Shown here: positions 9,500 to 20,086 of the stretch, piece after piece
Layout: each line of letters begins with the position of its first letter
How positions within the stretch are numbered: the stretch's first letter is position 1
Assembly: GCF_000003605.2 (NCBI RefSeq)
Contig: NW_003150760.1
Location: forward strand, 374,136 to 398,445
Length of the DNA stretch: 24,310 nucleotides
Direction of reading: 5' to 3'
From: Saccoglossus kowalevskii
Taxonomy: Eukaryota > Hemichordata > Enteropneusta > Harrimaniidae
Made by a program: the position numbers and the translations under genes
Notes under the pieces: generated by a model
What the model was told of the DNA's origin: nothing
Database searches by the model: none
The model's input: only the letters and a program-made list of their open reading frames with translations

Positions 9500-10720
9500 T
9501 TCAAAATTACGCATTAGGATGTGGCATACTGTTATCAAACCCAAGGTGTCATCTGACGGCTTCTTCATTATACATACAGACCAAAATCCCTCACTCCAAA
9601 TCAAATTCAACCTATCATATTTATCGTGTGATGTCATTTGCAATCCCTGCTCCACAAACTGTCTATGCCACTCACAACTTAAGCTTGGCTAACTCTTACA
9701 CTTTTAAACGATTTGAGTATTTTGGCATATCGGAACATGACAATGCCTTCATAGAACTTACTGAGTTGGATGCCTAGGAGAAAATAATCTCTGTGATAAC
9801 CAGTTCACCTTCAAGACTACATATCCATCATGTGTGTATGCCATCTTTGATGACAAACATGATGACATTCCTAATTACTGTGACCTACTGTTGTATATTT
9901 AGACAACCAAATTCTACTGCATAGCCATAATACCAGCCGGACACTCGTCTGCCCAAGACAACCAAGAGATGCATATTGGTTCATGTGATCTATGCCTTGT
10001 CGACGTGGGATGTGGTTGTGAATTGCAATCTAAATGGGCATTTGTTGGTTCCACTCTGCGACATTGCGCAGAAAACAAGACTACAACCATATCTCATCTT
10101 CAACATACAGCTGATAAAGTATATACATTTCCAAGACATATGTCAATCCTGACGGGCAGCAAAACCGTCGCGTCCCCATGGAACTACCGGACATAAGCAT
10201 ATTGCAAAATGACATTGATGACACATTGGCCAAAGATCGATCAATCGTTTTGGACGTGGAGAAAATTGCAAAATCACACAAAGAACTAAAATTTCACTAT
10301 GTCTCCTCCATTGACCAATTAGCATTTACCTCAGATCAGAATTATGATCTCTCCCTATATACCTATATTGCCGAAATATTTACTCCTTCTTTGGTCAAAG
10401 CTGTATGTACTTCTATTGCTTGTTTGGTACTTTATATTCACCTGCGCCGTATGCGTGCTTAGATACAACATCTTACGTTTGCCATTGCTGCCCATAATCT
10501 AATTCCTGGGGTACAAAGTGTTCCTTGCATTCTCAGGCTACATGTAACAACTGAATCCGTAATTTCGGCAAACTCACTTGATACTCCACTTGCAAAGATT
10601 ATTGTTCAAACTGAACACACCTCTGGCATCATCATGATAATGACTGGTCTGATTTTATTGTTTCTAGGTAAATCTATACTATACTATGTTAAAAATAATT
10701 TGTTTCCCATTTCTTGTTAG
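9500..10720 (+). pseudogene. Possible LTR-retroelement envelope-like glycoprotein, broken
   Basis: Successive pieces in changing frames suggest one decayed extracellular membrane protein. The first piece (about 9517-9777) contains IYRVMSFAIPAPQ and YFGISEHDNAFIELTELD. The next (about 9780-10195, one stop near 9900) has regularly spaced cysteines (CVYAIF, YCDLLLY, SCDLCLVDVGCGCEL, LRHC). Then 10178-10459 has a helical region and a hydrophobic anchor at about 10380-10440 (SLVKAVCTSIACLVLYIHL) followed by a basic LRRMR stop-transfer. A further piece ends in a second hydrophobic stretch near 10630-10670. Cys-rich ectodomain, late membrane anchor and basic tail fit envelope-like proteins of metazoan LTR elements, but no LTRs, Gag or Pol adjoin it. 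A decayed host membrane protein is the alternative. It is non-functional as it stands. Confidence 0.35.
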
Positions 10721-11820
10721 CTCCTGACAATTGAAGCAACATTCTATTAGAAATAGCAAATGACTATTCTCATCAAAACCATTCTATATCACCCATACGC
10801 ATAAGCAAAAGCTTTCACAGTCTATTGTGAATGCTGAAGTCAAGGTGAAGACTTTCAGAGGATACATTTCGATTAAAGCTCCATCGCCACCGTATGAACA
10901 TTTTAAATCTACCGGCCTATATAAAAAAAATCCATTTGGGTTAGTTTCTAAAACAAATAGAATTAGTAATTCCCAAGCTTGCTACTCCTTATCGGCCAAT
11001 CCTCTATTTACTCTGAAATTCCCGTTCAGCAAATGAGTTTTGATGATAGACATATTCATGAAAATGCTTATGAATACTTCAAAGCATCTATGCCTGAGAA
11101 ATCAAATTAATGTAGTATACCTTATAAGATATTGGCAACATATTATTACTTTTGGTGATTACTACTAAAAAAATATTGTTTACTGATATTAACTTTGTCC
11201 CTTATATTTCTGATATTTGTTTATTTTGATCTGTTTACTAATTTCTGTGCTGTGCATTTTTGATAAATATCACCATTAGTTACTTGTAGTGTATGTTGAT
11301 CCATTTATTAATTTTGTGCTTATTTTTGATATGTACTACCATTAAGTGTCATGTACAAATATTTTGCCAACTAGTCCATAAACAGAATAGATAGCTTCCT
11401 TCGAAATGAGGACATTACCTTTTTTGGAAAGCTAATACGATGTCACAAAGCTAGAAAATATTCAAAATCATTTGTGGGTTCCTGTATATGTCTATATTCA
11501 ATTTGACTTACTGACTAGAATTACATACACTTGTTTGGACATGTTTCAAACATCCTTGAGATTTTATTACCGGACAAGCTGTAACCTGTATTCGCACTCC
11601 ATAGAAAAACTGGATAAGTATTAATGGCTCTTTTTTGTCACGAACAAGTTGTTGATGCTGTCGAGAGTTCCTTCTGTGTGAGACTTGGTTGGCCAAAACC
11701 TACGTGATTTTTGTTATTAGCACTACAATTTGTAAATACTTCTATTTGTGGGTATATTGGTTTATCTATTTTCGTATTTCCGTTGAATTTCGACAGCGGA
11801 TTGCTGTGATTTTTTGTTGG
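10721..11820. other. AT-rich stretch with degenerate tandem repeat
   Basis: A 69-codon frame at 10827-11036 (basic, unrecognised) may continue the preceding relic. Beyond it nothing coding was seen except short frames. Three degenerate repeat units lie at 11176-11355. Confidence 0.4.
11176..11355 (+). repeat. Three degenerate tandem units of about 55-71 bp
   Basis: Units begin with tgtttactgat (11176), tgtttactaat (about 11231) and catttattaat (about 11302), followed in each by a TTTT-rich core and tgata; the last two also share accatta. The repeats are visible by eye but diverged. Confidence 0.5.
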
Positions 11821-12120
11821 ATGGCTGCCCCCACTGATCGACCACCTGGCGTTTCCCTTAGGCGAAAACATGCTGTGAGGTGGCCTCGTTTGAAAACTTC
11901 ACAGTTGAGCAGTATGTTGCTGCAATTAGCGCTGTTATTGGAGACGATAATATCATAGCTGCGCCCAGAATGAACCGCTCTGTCGTTTTTCTGTCTTCAA
12001 CAGACTTGGTCGACTATGTCATAAGTATGGGTATTGTCATTGAGGACCAACTTGTTTGTGTTGAACAGCTGGTGAAACCAGCGACACGTGTCATATTACC
12101 CAATCTACTCATTGAGTATT
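11821..12120 (+). pseudogene. LINE ORF1 protein N-terminal part (Tx1/L1-type)
   Basis: ATG at 11821 starts MAAPTDRPPGVSLRRKHAV. A frameshift near 11880 leads into FENFTVEQYVAAISAVIGDD, IIAAPRMNRSVVFL, VISMGIVIEDQLV and RVILPNLLIEYF. This matches the N-terminal half of ORF1 proteins of Tx1-like LINEs, with the A-x-RMN-x-x-VV-F-L block, the G-I-V-I block and a V-I-L-x-N-x block before the RNA-binding part. ORF1 would bind the element's RNA. The later zinc-knuckle region is absent; the frame dissolves into AT-rich sequence by about 12150. ORF2 follows on the same strand. Confidence 0.65.
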
Positions 12121-12279
12121 TCAAATTATATACTAAACCTAAAACGAACTGCATGTACATTTGTATAAATAAAACAATATATTTTTATACTTTACAAGCA
12201 CATTCAAAGCGTTCATCGTAGCGATATTAGACTTTATCACTAAGTGCTAGTCAAATTACACGTTAATGCTCCTGTTAAC

Positions 12280-14570
12280 TGCTCCAGTTACCACTTATTG
12301 AATTTGTATGCACCCACAAATGGTGTTGAACGCTTTGCATTTCTTAACATACTGAAAAAAACAAATTAACTTGATGTTAATTGACTCTGCACCAACTCTA
12401 TCCGATCATAAACCTATAAAACTTGTTATTTCACAGAAAAAAGTAGGAAATCATCCTCCACTCTGGTGTTTTAATACCAGCCTTTTAGAGGACAAAACGT
12501 TCTGCGAAACCATTAGTCTTCTGGTTGCAATGGCAAATACAAAAATACAATTACAGTTGTGGTTGCACATTGGCAAACACAAAATTAAAGAACTAACAAA
12601 ACAATACTGTAGCAACAAATCGCAAGAAAACAAACTTGAAAAGAACAAACTGCAAAATGAAATCGACAATATCGAGACACGTTTTGCGAATGACCTATCT
12701 CTTAAAAATTGTATGAACATAAGAAAACTGCACTGTGTGAACTGAAAAAACTTAAAATGCGTGGGGCTAATATTCGTTCGTGCCATAAACTACTGAACGA
12801 ATTCGATGAATGTTGTGCCTTCTTTTTAGATCTTGAAAGAAACGAGGGTTCCAAACGCACAATATCTCAGCTACGTAATCACAACAATGTTCTCACTGAA
12901 AACCAAAAAGACATCCGCCACGTCGTTAAAGAGTTTTATTCTGATTTGTTCTCCCCTGATTCTGTTTGCATAGAGGCTCAAAATCTGCCTCAATTTAGTG
13001 ATGACGCAATTTCCCTGTGTGATGAGCAAATCTCCTTTGAAGAGCTTTCCGTCTCTGTTAAACTTATCCCTAATGGGAAGACTCCAGGAATAGATAGACT
13101 CCGGATACCTTTAAGAAATTCTGGTCCGTAATCGGGCACGACTTACATGAAGTTCTTCTTGCATCCATCGAAGACGGCACACTCCTTTTGTCATGTCGAA
13201 GGGCAATCATTGTACTACTTCCAAAAAAGGAGATAATACACTCAGAACAGTCAGTCTCTGCTCAACGCGGACTATAAACTCTTCACCAAAACACTTTCAC
13301 TACGATTAAAGACTGTACTTGCGGACATAATTCACATAGACCAGAGCTATACTAATCCAAATAGACAGATTTATTGACAACGTTCACCTTCTCCGTTACA
13401 CTGTGACATACAAATGCAACTTCCCTCTAGAAAATGTTTCACTTGAACAATCCAAAGGCGTTTGACAGAGTCAACCATGACTACCTTTTTAATGTGCTAA
13501 AGGCATTTTGCTTTGGCATTATATTCAAAGGATTTACACTAGCCGCAAACTTGAAAGCATTGTTCGTGTTAATAGTTCGTTAACCGCTCCAATCTCATTT
13601 CTCCGGGGCATTCGACAAGGTTGCCCCTCTCTGGTCAGTTGCATGCCCTAGCAGTTGAGCCGCTGCTGCATAAAATCAGACCGGCAAGTAATATTGAAGG
13701 ACTACAAATACCACATTACAGAGATTGTAAATGCAACTTGCATATGCTGACGTTTTTTTTATCACAAGGGATTCAGACTTTTTAAAATTATCGCACTGAA
13801 TTCTGTATACGAAAAAGCATCAAATGCTAAAGTGAACCATGAAAAATCACAATGGCTATGGGTGGGAGCATGAAAAAACTGACGCTCCTATGGGCATCAA
13901 ATGGAATAACATGGGGCTAAAAATGCTTGGAGTTTATATTGGAAATACTGTCGAGTTTGTCAATAAAAACTGGGAGAATGTACTCATTAATGTAAAATCC
14001 ATCTTAGAGGCAGTAAAGCGCCCCACCAGTCTATCTCCTATAGATGTCGCATTATTGTCATTAACCAACTTGCCGCATCTGAAATCCTTTACCCTTTGAT
14101 CTGTCTGGTTCCACCTGTCTCATTTGTCAGAGAAGTGCAGCGACTTATGGCATGGACATCATTGGAAACCAGCTGAGCTGGTCTACATGCCTCTTAAACT
14201 TGGTGTACGAGGCATGGTCCACATCTCAAGCCGGATGAAAGCTTTCAGACTATAGTACATTCAGAGATATCTATATTCCACTCATGTTTTAGTTTTACTG
14301 ATCACTTTCTGCTAGACACCATCTGGAGAGATCTGTTATCCCTACCTGAAGCAATCAAGTAACTTTAAAGGATGCTATCTATTCCCGATACCAAAACGGG
14401 AAAGCGATTTACTGTGGCGGATTCTGCATGGGACATATTTGACTGGAAACTTCTTATTGTGATAGGCATTTATTGTTATCAATATATACTATTTTCTACT
14501 GATCAGGATGATCTCCTACATATATTTTTACAATGCAGACGTCTAAGCTTCTTGTTTACAATAATCAACA
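12280..14570 (+). pseudogene. LINE ORF2, first copy: endonuclease remnant, RT, C-terminus
   Basis: The APE-like endonuclease survives only as LLNLYAPTNGVERFAFL (12280-12366) and the terminal SDHKP motif (about 12400); the part between is deleted. The linker follows (12440-13131: FFLDLERNEGSKRTISQL, GKTPGIDRL). The RT reads SCRRAIIVLLPKKE (about 13192-13233), NADYKLFTKTLSLRLKTVL and HIDQS (about 13260-13345), NVHLLR, FDRVNHDYLFNVLKAF, SFLRGIRQGCP (about 13590-13630), and LAYAD followed by V at 13743-13754, so the second Asp of YADD is gone. The C-terminal part (13839-14255) reads LGVYIGN, HWKPAELVYMPL and GMVHISSRMKAFRL. A final LHIFLQC lies near 14517-14537. At least six frames are used. The protein would nick DNA and prime reverse transcription; it is dead. 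Confidence 0.82.
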
Positions 14571-15932
14571 CTCAAAAACTCCTGTACAGTGATTATAAAA
14601 ACTTCACGAAAACATTGTCACCACGCCTTCGATCTGTCATTGGTTCCATCGTCCATCCTGATCAGAGCTGCAGTATCCCAAATCGTCACATTCACGACAA
14701 CATCAATCTACTGCGAGATTGTATCGATTACTGTAACACCACAAACACTCCATTGGGTATTGTAGCTCTTGATCAGGAAAAAGCCTTTGACAGAATCAAC
14801 CACACTTATTTGTTCAAGACATTACGTGGATTTGGTTTTGGACCAAATTTCATCCAGTATATCTGTCTTTTGTACAACAATGCCTTCTCTCTGTCCACAC
14901 TTTTGTATGTCATTGCCATAGAGACGTTACTCAAAACAATCAGGCAGGATAAAGACATCACAGGTATTGAAGATTCCCGAGATTAACGGCCTAAACAGCA
15001 AACTGACAGCATATGCTGACAACATAGAAATATGCATTACACGTCAACAAGATTTTAATAAACAAGCACAAGTGTTGGAAACATGAGAGCGCATCCAACT
15101 CCAAAATCAACTTTCAAAAGTCCGAGGGACTGCGGGTTGCCAGTTGGCAAAATAGCAGCTCGCCCTTGGGTATTAAGTGGACCAGCACGGGCTTAAAACT
15201 GTTGGGTTGGGTGTGTATTTGGGGAACACCAACTTTGAAGACATTCATAGACAAAAACTGGACTGAAATAAACTAAGCAAGAAGTTGAAAACAAAATGGA
15301 GTTTTGGACGCATTTTTTTCCTGCAATGTCGTACAGAGAGCGCGCACTTGTTATCAACAATTTGCTCTCGTCGCAATTATTCTATCGCTTGTACAGTTGT
15401 CCCCTCCCCCTGATATTATCTCCTCACTCCAAAGATCGCTTGTAAACTTTTTATGACAAGGTCGCCATTGGGTGCAGGCGGAAACTGTATTGACCCACAG
15501 AAAACGGTAGGCAAAATCTCACACACTTGCCATCTCGCATTGACAGTAAGCGCCTTGAATACGTGCAGCGGTATTTATATTCCGATTATGATCATCCATG
15601 TTTTTGATTTACGGATTAATTTTTCAATCAAGCCGGTAATCTGTCGTATGGCAAACACTTATTATGCACTACACTCAATACTGAATTCCATCAACTTCCT
15701 GCATTTTACTCTGACTTGCTACGCTGTTGGAAATCACTTGACAAGAAGCGTATTTTTAATGATTCAAACATTAATGACATTTTTGTTGAACCATTGTTTA
15801 ACAACCCGAATATTTTGTCATCCACTGCGGAATGAACCGTTTCTTTCAAAACATGTTGCCACTGCAGGCGTTTTGAGGGTACGTGATCTTTTTGATTTTG
15901 AAAATAACACCTGTCCTCCTAGTAGTCCTTAG
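14571..15932 (+). pseudogene. LINE ORF2, second copy: RT and C-terminus (5' truncated)
   Basis: It begins with SDYKNFTKTLSPRLRSVIGS at 14589, equivalent to about 13265 of the first copy, then DQSCSIPNRHIHDN, LGIVALDQEKAFDRINHTYL (motif A) and LLYVIAIETLL. About 20 residues including the RQGCP block are missing before LLYV. The catalytic motif is YADN at 15012-15023 instead of YADD. Further on are LGNTNFEDIH (about 15215), FYSDLLRCWKSLDKKRIF and EPLFNNPNIL (about 15700-15810), then after a frameshift FLSKHVATAGVLRVRDLFDF to about 15900. Amino-acid similarity to the first copy is partial, so it is a separate older or different subfamily member. The 3' end runs into the TIR of the next element. 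Confidence 0.8.
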
Positions 15933-15961
15933 GCTGAGGGGGTCCCCGTGTGCATGAGGCC
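15931..15961 (+). repeat. Terminal inverted repeat, left
   Basis: Starts aggctgagggggtccccgtg and continues tgcatgaggcc. It matches the reverse complement of 17500-17531 with only small gaps (GTCCCC against GGCCC, and one extra AG). Confidence 0.8.
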
Positions 15962-16692
15962 CCCTAAATGTCTCTTCATATTTTTGAAGTACACCATGTG
16001 GCATATCAAAAATGTTTGGGTAGACTTTGGGTAACCCGACAATAACCGAGAAAATTACGTCATAAGCCACGCCCGTTGGCGCTCTTTTGGAACTGATATT
16101 TAGGGGTAGGGGAAACAAATCACTGTATCTTTGAAAGTATAAATCACACAACAATAACATACCCCTTAAAATGTTTGTATTTAAGTACTCTATTCATTCA
16201 AATAATCATTATGCAAATTAGAATGTTAATGAGGTCATTAAAGGGCAAAAGGTCACGAAAATCCGGTAGGAGTGAAAATTTACTGTTGCTTAAAAAATAC
16301 CCATCCGAATCATAGATTAATCTATTTTGACATTTGAGGTGCATGGAAGTGTTAGAAGAGATGCTACTGATTGTGTTGATATCCATTTTAGGCCCTTCTA
16401 TGCCAGGGAACATTACATAATATAAATTGAAAAATGTAGTAGTTGGATATCGCACTGTAATGTTACTATTTTATTGTATAAGTACATGACATTGTACTAA
16501 AGGGTATATATCCATTTCAAACAACTGGATTTTTGCAGTATTGGATGCAATGTCACGTTAACCATGTTTATAGACAAATAGTTGAAAACGTTCATGCTAA
16601 TTTTACCCATACCTATTACATGTATCATGTGCTTTATCACCTAGGATTCACACTGTACAGAGACAGTCATACACAGTGAGTTGTTCAAAATT
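15962..16692. other. Noncoding left part of TIR-bounded element
   Basis: Two short minus-strand frames (15846-16160 and 16198-16455) show no family motif. It is probably the 3' untranslated part of the element. Confidence 0.45.
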
Positions 16693-17500
16693 TCAACCGT
16701 GAATTGAACCAGATGGATTCTTGCATTGTACACTTTGCTCATCTCCCTGGAGACTTTGGCACTTGCAGAAACTTATGCAAGGAAGTCCACCTTTGCGACA
16801 GACACATCTGTCATTGCGGCATTTCTTGCAGTTGCAGAGGATTGTATACTCTTCAGGAATTGGCATCTGGCCTTTAATTGGCCGCAAAAGTTCATCTGTA
16901 TTCTTGAAGCCAAAGACAGTTGGATTCAGAAGTGTTGGCATATAGGGGTGTAACAATGTCACCATCTCATAAGTTGCGTAATAGGCTCTACGGATGTGCT
17001 GTTGTACTACATGGCTAGTTGGGGGAAGCTGATCGAAGGAGACCCCTTTACTGTGATGGTAAGTGTAGTCCCGTAGTTGATCCATGTTGTACATGTGGTA
17101 TTCCTTTTAAGCACTTGAACCAAGTATGCCTCGCAGGATGCTGTAAAATCATCAGTACAACTTGGTGCAGAATCAAAATCACTGAGATAGTCCAATGGAT
17201 TCGCGCTCAAGGCTGCATGCTTTGTCTCCACTTTGCTGGTATAATCGCAGCCAGTCAATGTATGCACTAAGGGTAGCAAATAGCAAAGGTCCTTTCCGAT
17301 TCTTGGTGCCAGTATGTATCTTGTATCTTGTAGAATCCCCAACACCTGCTCTAATCCAAAGTTCCTTCAGACCTCCTGGGATATTTTCAATTCTGTAGTG
17401 CATGAGAAGAACAAACACGTCTGTGTCACCAGACAAGACAACAATACGTTGAGTTGCACTACTCACTGCATGCTTTGCATGTGGGATGATTCGAGCATCG
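16693..17500 (-). pseudogene. PIN/FEN-like nuclease domain plus Cys-rich C-terminal cluster, broken
   Basis: Three minus-strand frames follow one another. The first (about 17500-17310) reads EADARIIPHAKHAV, RIVVLSGDTDVFVLLMHY and LKELWIRAGVGDSTRY. The second (17310-17097) reads DLCYLLPLVHTLTGCDYTSK and LSANPLDYLSDF. The third (17094-16693) reads LRDYTYHHSKGVSFDQLPPT, HIRRAYYATYEM and a cluster CNCKKCRNDRCVCRK, then CISFCKC and CKNP (about 16850-16705). The acidic GDTD and TGCD motifs resemble FEN/XPG-type and PIN nuclease metal ligands, and the Cys pattern resembles CXC-type zinc domains. The same architecture is familiar from repetitive, unnamed invertebrate proteins; I cannot name the transposon family. 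Two frameshifts (near 17310 and 17096) and the missing N-terminus make it a relic. No transposase catalytic triad is visible. Confidence 0.6.
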
Positions 17501-17531
17501 GCCTCTCATGCACACGGGCCCCCCTCAGCCT
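17500..17531 (-). repeat. Terminal inverted repeat, right
   Basis: Inverted partner of 15931-15961. Confidence 0.8.
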
Positions 17532-18551
17532 GTGGATTATAGCGTTTTTTTTGTTAATAAAGTCGATATAAAGTCCAGACGTATACTTGAGCTAATTTAA
17601 ATGTTGTACATTATGCTATTCCTGGTAAATGGAAAGCAACCATAAATACAAAACTAAATAACAACTTCGTACTAGATCAACCTCTAGTCACCTCAGTTTC
17701 TAGCTACATTTCTCAGACGAACTGAATGTGCCACTATACAAACTTGAAAAAGACGCTACATACCTCACAGCAGTTATGAACAAAATTCGTCAGCCGTTCA
17801 GCTCAAGTGAAATTTTCTGCATATCCCTGGTCAGATTTTAATGACATTGAAAACACAAAGTACTCTGGCTTTTTGCACATTCTTAATATTTTATTTTTGC
17901 AGAATCCCGTGAATATTAATTTGACAACTTTGTAGAGTGGAAACAGACTGGTTAATTAGTTCATCCTAGACTTTGGTAGAAAGTGTCTGACAATTGTATA
18001 AAGTTTCGCAGGTCCTCTTTTTTTTACTTTGAGAAGTGCTGTCAACCAAAGCATAAATATGCGTTTCTCTGTACATAAAATTTCACACGATTTTTTAATA
18101 TTAATGTATGATAATAAAAACTTGATAATATTTGTTTGGATGTTTGCACATTATTTGTATCATTGTCGCATGAGAAGTAATATATTGAAATATTGAAACT
18201 AATCCAGGGCCACAAACTAGTTTATTCAAACAGACACAACACTGAGTCTACATATTTGCAGATCTGATTTGTATACTTCCTTGTCATTTTACCTGTTGTA
18301 CTGGTTTGGTGCTATCTGGTTTCCTTGCTGAGAATAATGCTGATCTGGATGGAGAGTGCTATAAACTTGAAAATTCCATATAAATTACGTTTGCCAATTT
18401 ATGTCCATGCAACTTTAGAATGACAACTAGCGAAGGCTATGTCATTCATGACTTGTTCCTTGGAAAATTACAAATCCATTTGTGAAAACTCTTATGGTTC
18501 AGAAGTAGTTTTCACACTTCTGTTGTCAACTTGTCAAAGTCCTGGCACGAA
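17532..18551. other. Intergenic AT-rich stretch
   Basis: No gene was supported. On the minus strand, 18365-18285 gives a short stop-poor stretch (SLHPDQHYSQQGNQIAPNQY) ending at a possible splice donor, aacag|gtaaaa. It is too short to call. Confidence 0.4.
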
Positions 18552-18783
18552 GTTAAAACTGCATCCCGTTGTGGAGTTTTTGTTCTTGGGAGAATGAGGT
18601 TACCCTTTGCCACAACTACCTCCAGGTCACCCTTGGGTAAGGTGTAGTACCTGTCAGCCTTGGGTGCCAACTTCCCACATAATAAGTTTGGTTGACGTCA
18701 GTCAGGGCATACGGTCATAAAAACCTTGCACCAACTCAACCTCACGTGTGGGGTATTACCTATTAAAGGCAACGTTTACACTT
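18552..18783. repeat. Direct repeat unit 1 (about 0.25 kb)
   Basis: Shares with unit 2 the order: ttaaact-catcc-gttgtgga, cttgggagaatgaggttacc, cacaactacctccaggtcac, ccttggg-aaggtgtag, cttcccacat, ggttgacgtcagt, gggcatacggtcataaaaac, cttgcaccaac and finally aaatatgtatatat. The unit carries TGACGTCA at 18693-18700. In unit 1 the minus strand is open for about 60 codons down to a TGA at 18512-18514, but the frame is not kept in unit 2, so a coding role is doubtful. Confidence 0.8.
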
Positions 18784-18814
18784 ATTTAAATATGTATATA
18801 TTTATCCTGGGTAT

Positions 18815-19052
18815 GATTTTAAACTACATCCGGTTGTGGAAACTTGGGAGAATGAGGTTACCCTTTACCACAACTACCTCCAGGTCACCCTTGGGCAAGG
18901 TGTAGCATCTGCCTGCCTTGAGTGCCAACTTCCGCCAACTTCCCACATAAAATGTTTGGTTGACGTCAGTAAGGGCATACGGTCATAAAAACCTTGCACC
19001 AACAGATCCGCATAGGTGGACAATATTTTATGTAAATATGTATATATACGTT
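18815..19052. repeat. Direct repeat unit 2 (about 0.25 kb)
   Basis: Offset about 258 bp from unit 1. It contains a local 10-bp duplication (tccgccaact before tcccacat) absent from unit 1, after which the offset becomes 268. TGACGTCA lies at 18961-18968. Confidence 0.8.
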
Positions 19053-19208
19053 TCAGTTTTCCGTAGCATTTGGCGGAGGGGTCGTAACCTCTTGTAGTGA
19101 GGAACCAGTGTGACTGGCCTGCCAAGGGGATGCTAAGGTTTGTATAGTAAAAGTTATCAGCCACGTTCGTTAATGTAATTTCGTTTTATTTATTCGTAAA
19201 TCAAAAAT

Positions 19209-19235
19209 CACTATACTATACTATACTATACTATT
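19209..19235. repeat. (ACTAT)n microsatellite
   Basis: About five copies of the pentamer in tandem. Confidence 0.85.
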
Positions 19236-20086
19236 TTTAAAATCAATTATAAAAGAACATGTATTTTTTTTCTATATTTCATTGCTGAGAACAAGTTATA
19301 CATTTGTTGCATATTAAAAATGTCTTAACTGTACTGAAATTAATAATCCCCAAAACAATTTTCCAATAAACAATATCTGCAACACCAATAAGATTATTAC
19401 TTATAGTACGTCTCTGAGTAATATATCACGAAAGTACGATGCAAAAGCCCATTCTATAAATGAAAGTGTTCCTTGGTCAAAGTAAGAAACTAGGAGGGAG
19501 TATCACAGCATTGATCTTATTTAGGAACTCCTGCCTGAGCTATAGCAGAAATCATAAAAACATTTTTTACAGCTTCTGGGGATGGTATTCCCAGATTAAC
19601 ACCAGCTTTTCATGACACGTGAAACGATGAAAGGACAAGCTACTCACTGCGAAGCTACTTGTTATAATGAACAAAATAAACAGGCCAGAAGGAAACGTCT
19701 CCATGGATAATAACTCTGATAGTTGTCAATTCAACTGTTATTGAATTATCATAATCTTCTCGGAGACGATCAGCTAACCTTGTTTGTTCAAAAAAAATCC
19801 AAATAAAGATATCACCCCACACCTAATACAATACCATCGAGGGATACGTTCTTGGGGTAAGTACTTTATAAATAAACAGCAAAAAAGAAGTAGTATTAAT
19901 ATTGTATCTGTACAATTTATATGTAAAGTGTATTTAGGGATGAAAATGATGTTTAGAGTCTTTGCTTAGGATTTAATTGAAAGTTGTAGAGATTAACGCA
20001 AACTGACATGTTTTATATAACCACACCCATTAATATATGTTATATTATTACGCTATGGCCATCTGACGCATGCGCAGGTGACGACA
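19236..20086. other. AT-rich stretch without gene
   Basis: Only a 61-codon basic frame (19784-19969) without motifs was seen. No structured RNA or transposon motif was recognised. Confidence 0.5.

Larger units (their letters stand above)
15931..17531 (-). mobile_element. TIR-bounded 1.6-kb segment carrying a PIN/FEN-like plus Cys-cluster reading frame
   Basis: Near-identical inverted repeats of about 31 bp bound a segment whose minus strand codes for one broken protein. The element lies immediately after the 3' end of a LINE. No target-site duplication could be made out beside the TIRs. On the minus strand the coding part begins right inside the right TIR, suggesting the protein is a 5'-truncated piece, or that the element is an internally deleted derivative of a larger one. 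The left 730 bp (15962-16692) contain no gene and would be the 3' side. Confidence 0.6.

Noticed and set aside
12451-12786. 111-codon minus-strand frame
   Set aside because: Antisense to the LINE ORF2 linker; Phe/Ser-rich shadow.
16721-17571. Several plus-strand frames of 67-85 codons
   Set aside because: Antisense shadows of the PIN/FEN-like and Cys-cluster relic.
18512-18714. Stop-poor minus-strand reading in repeat unit 1 (LPKGDLEVVVAKGNLILP)
   Set aside because: The frame is shifted by a 10-bp duplication and truncated in unit 2, and the differences between units are mostly amino-acid changing.
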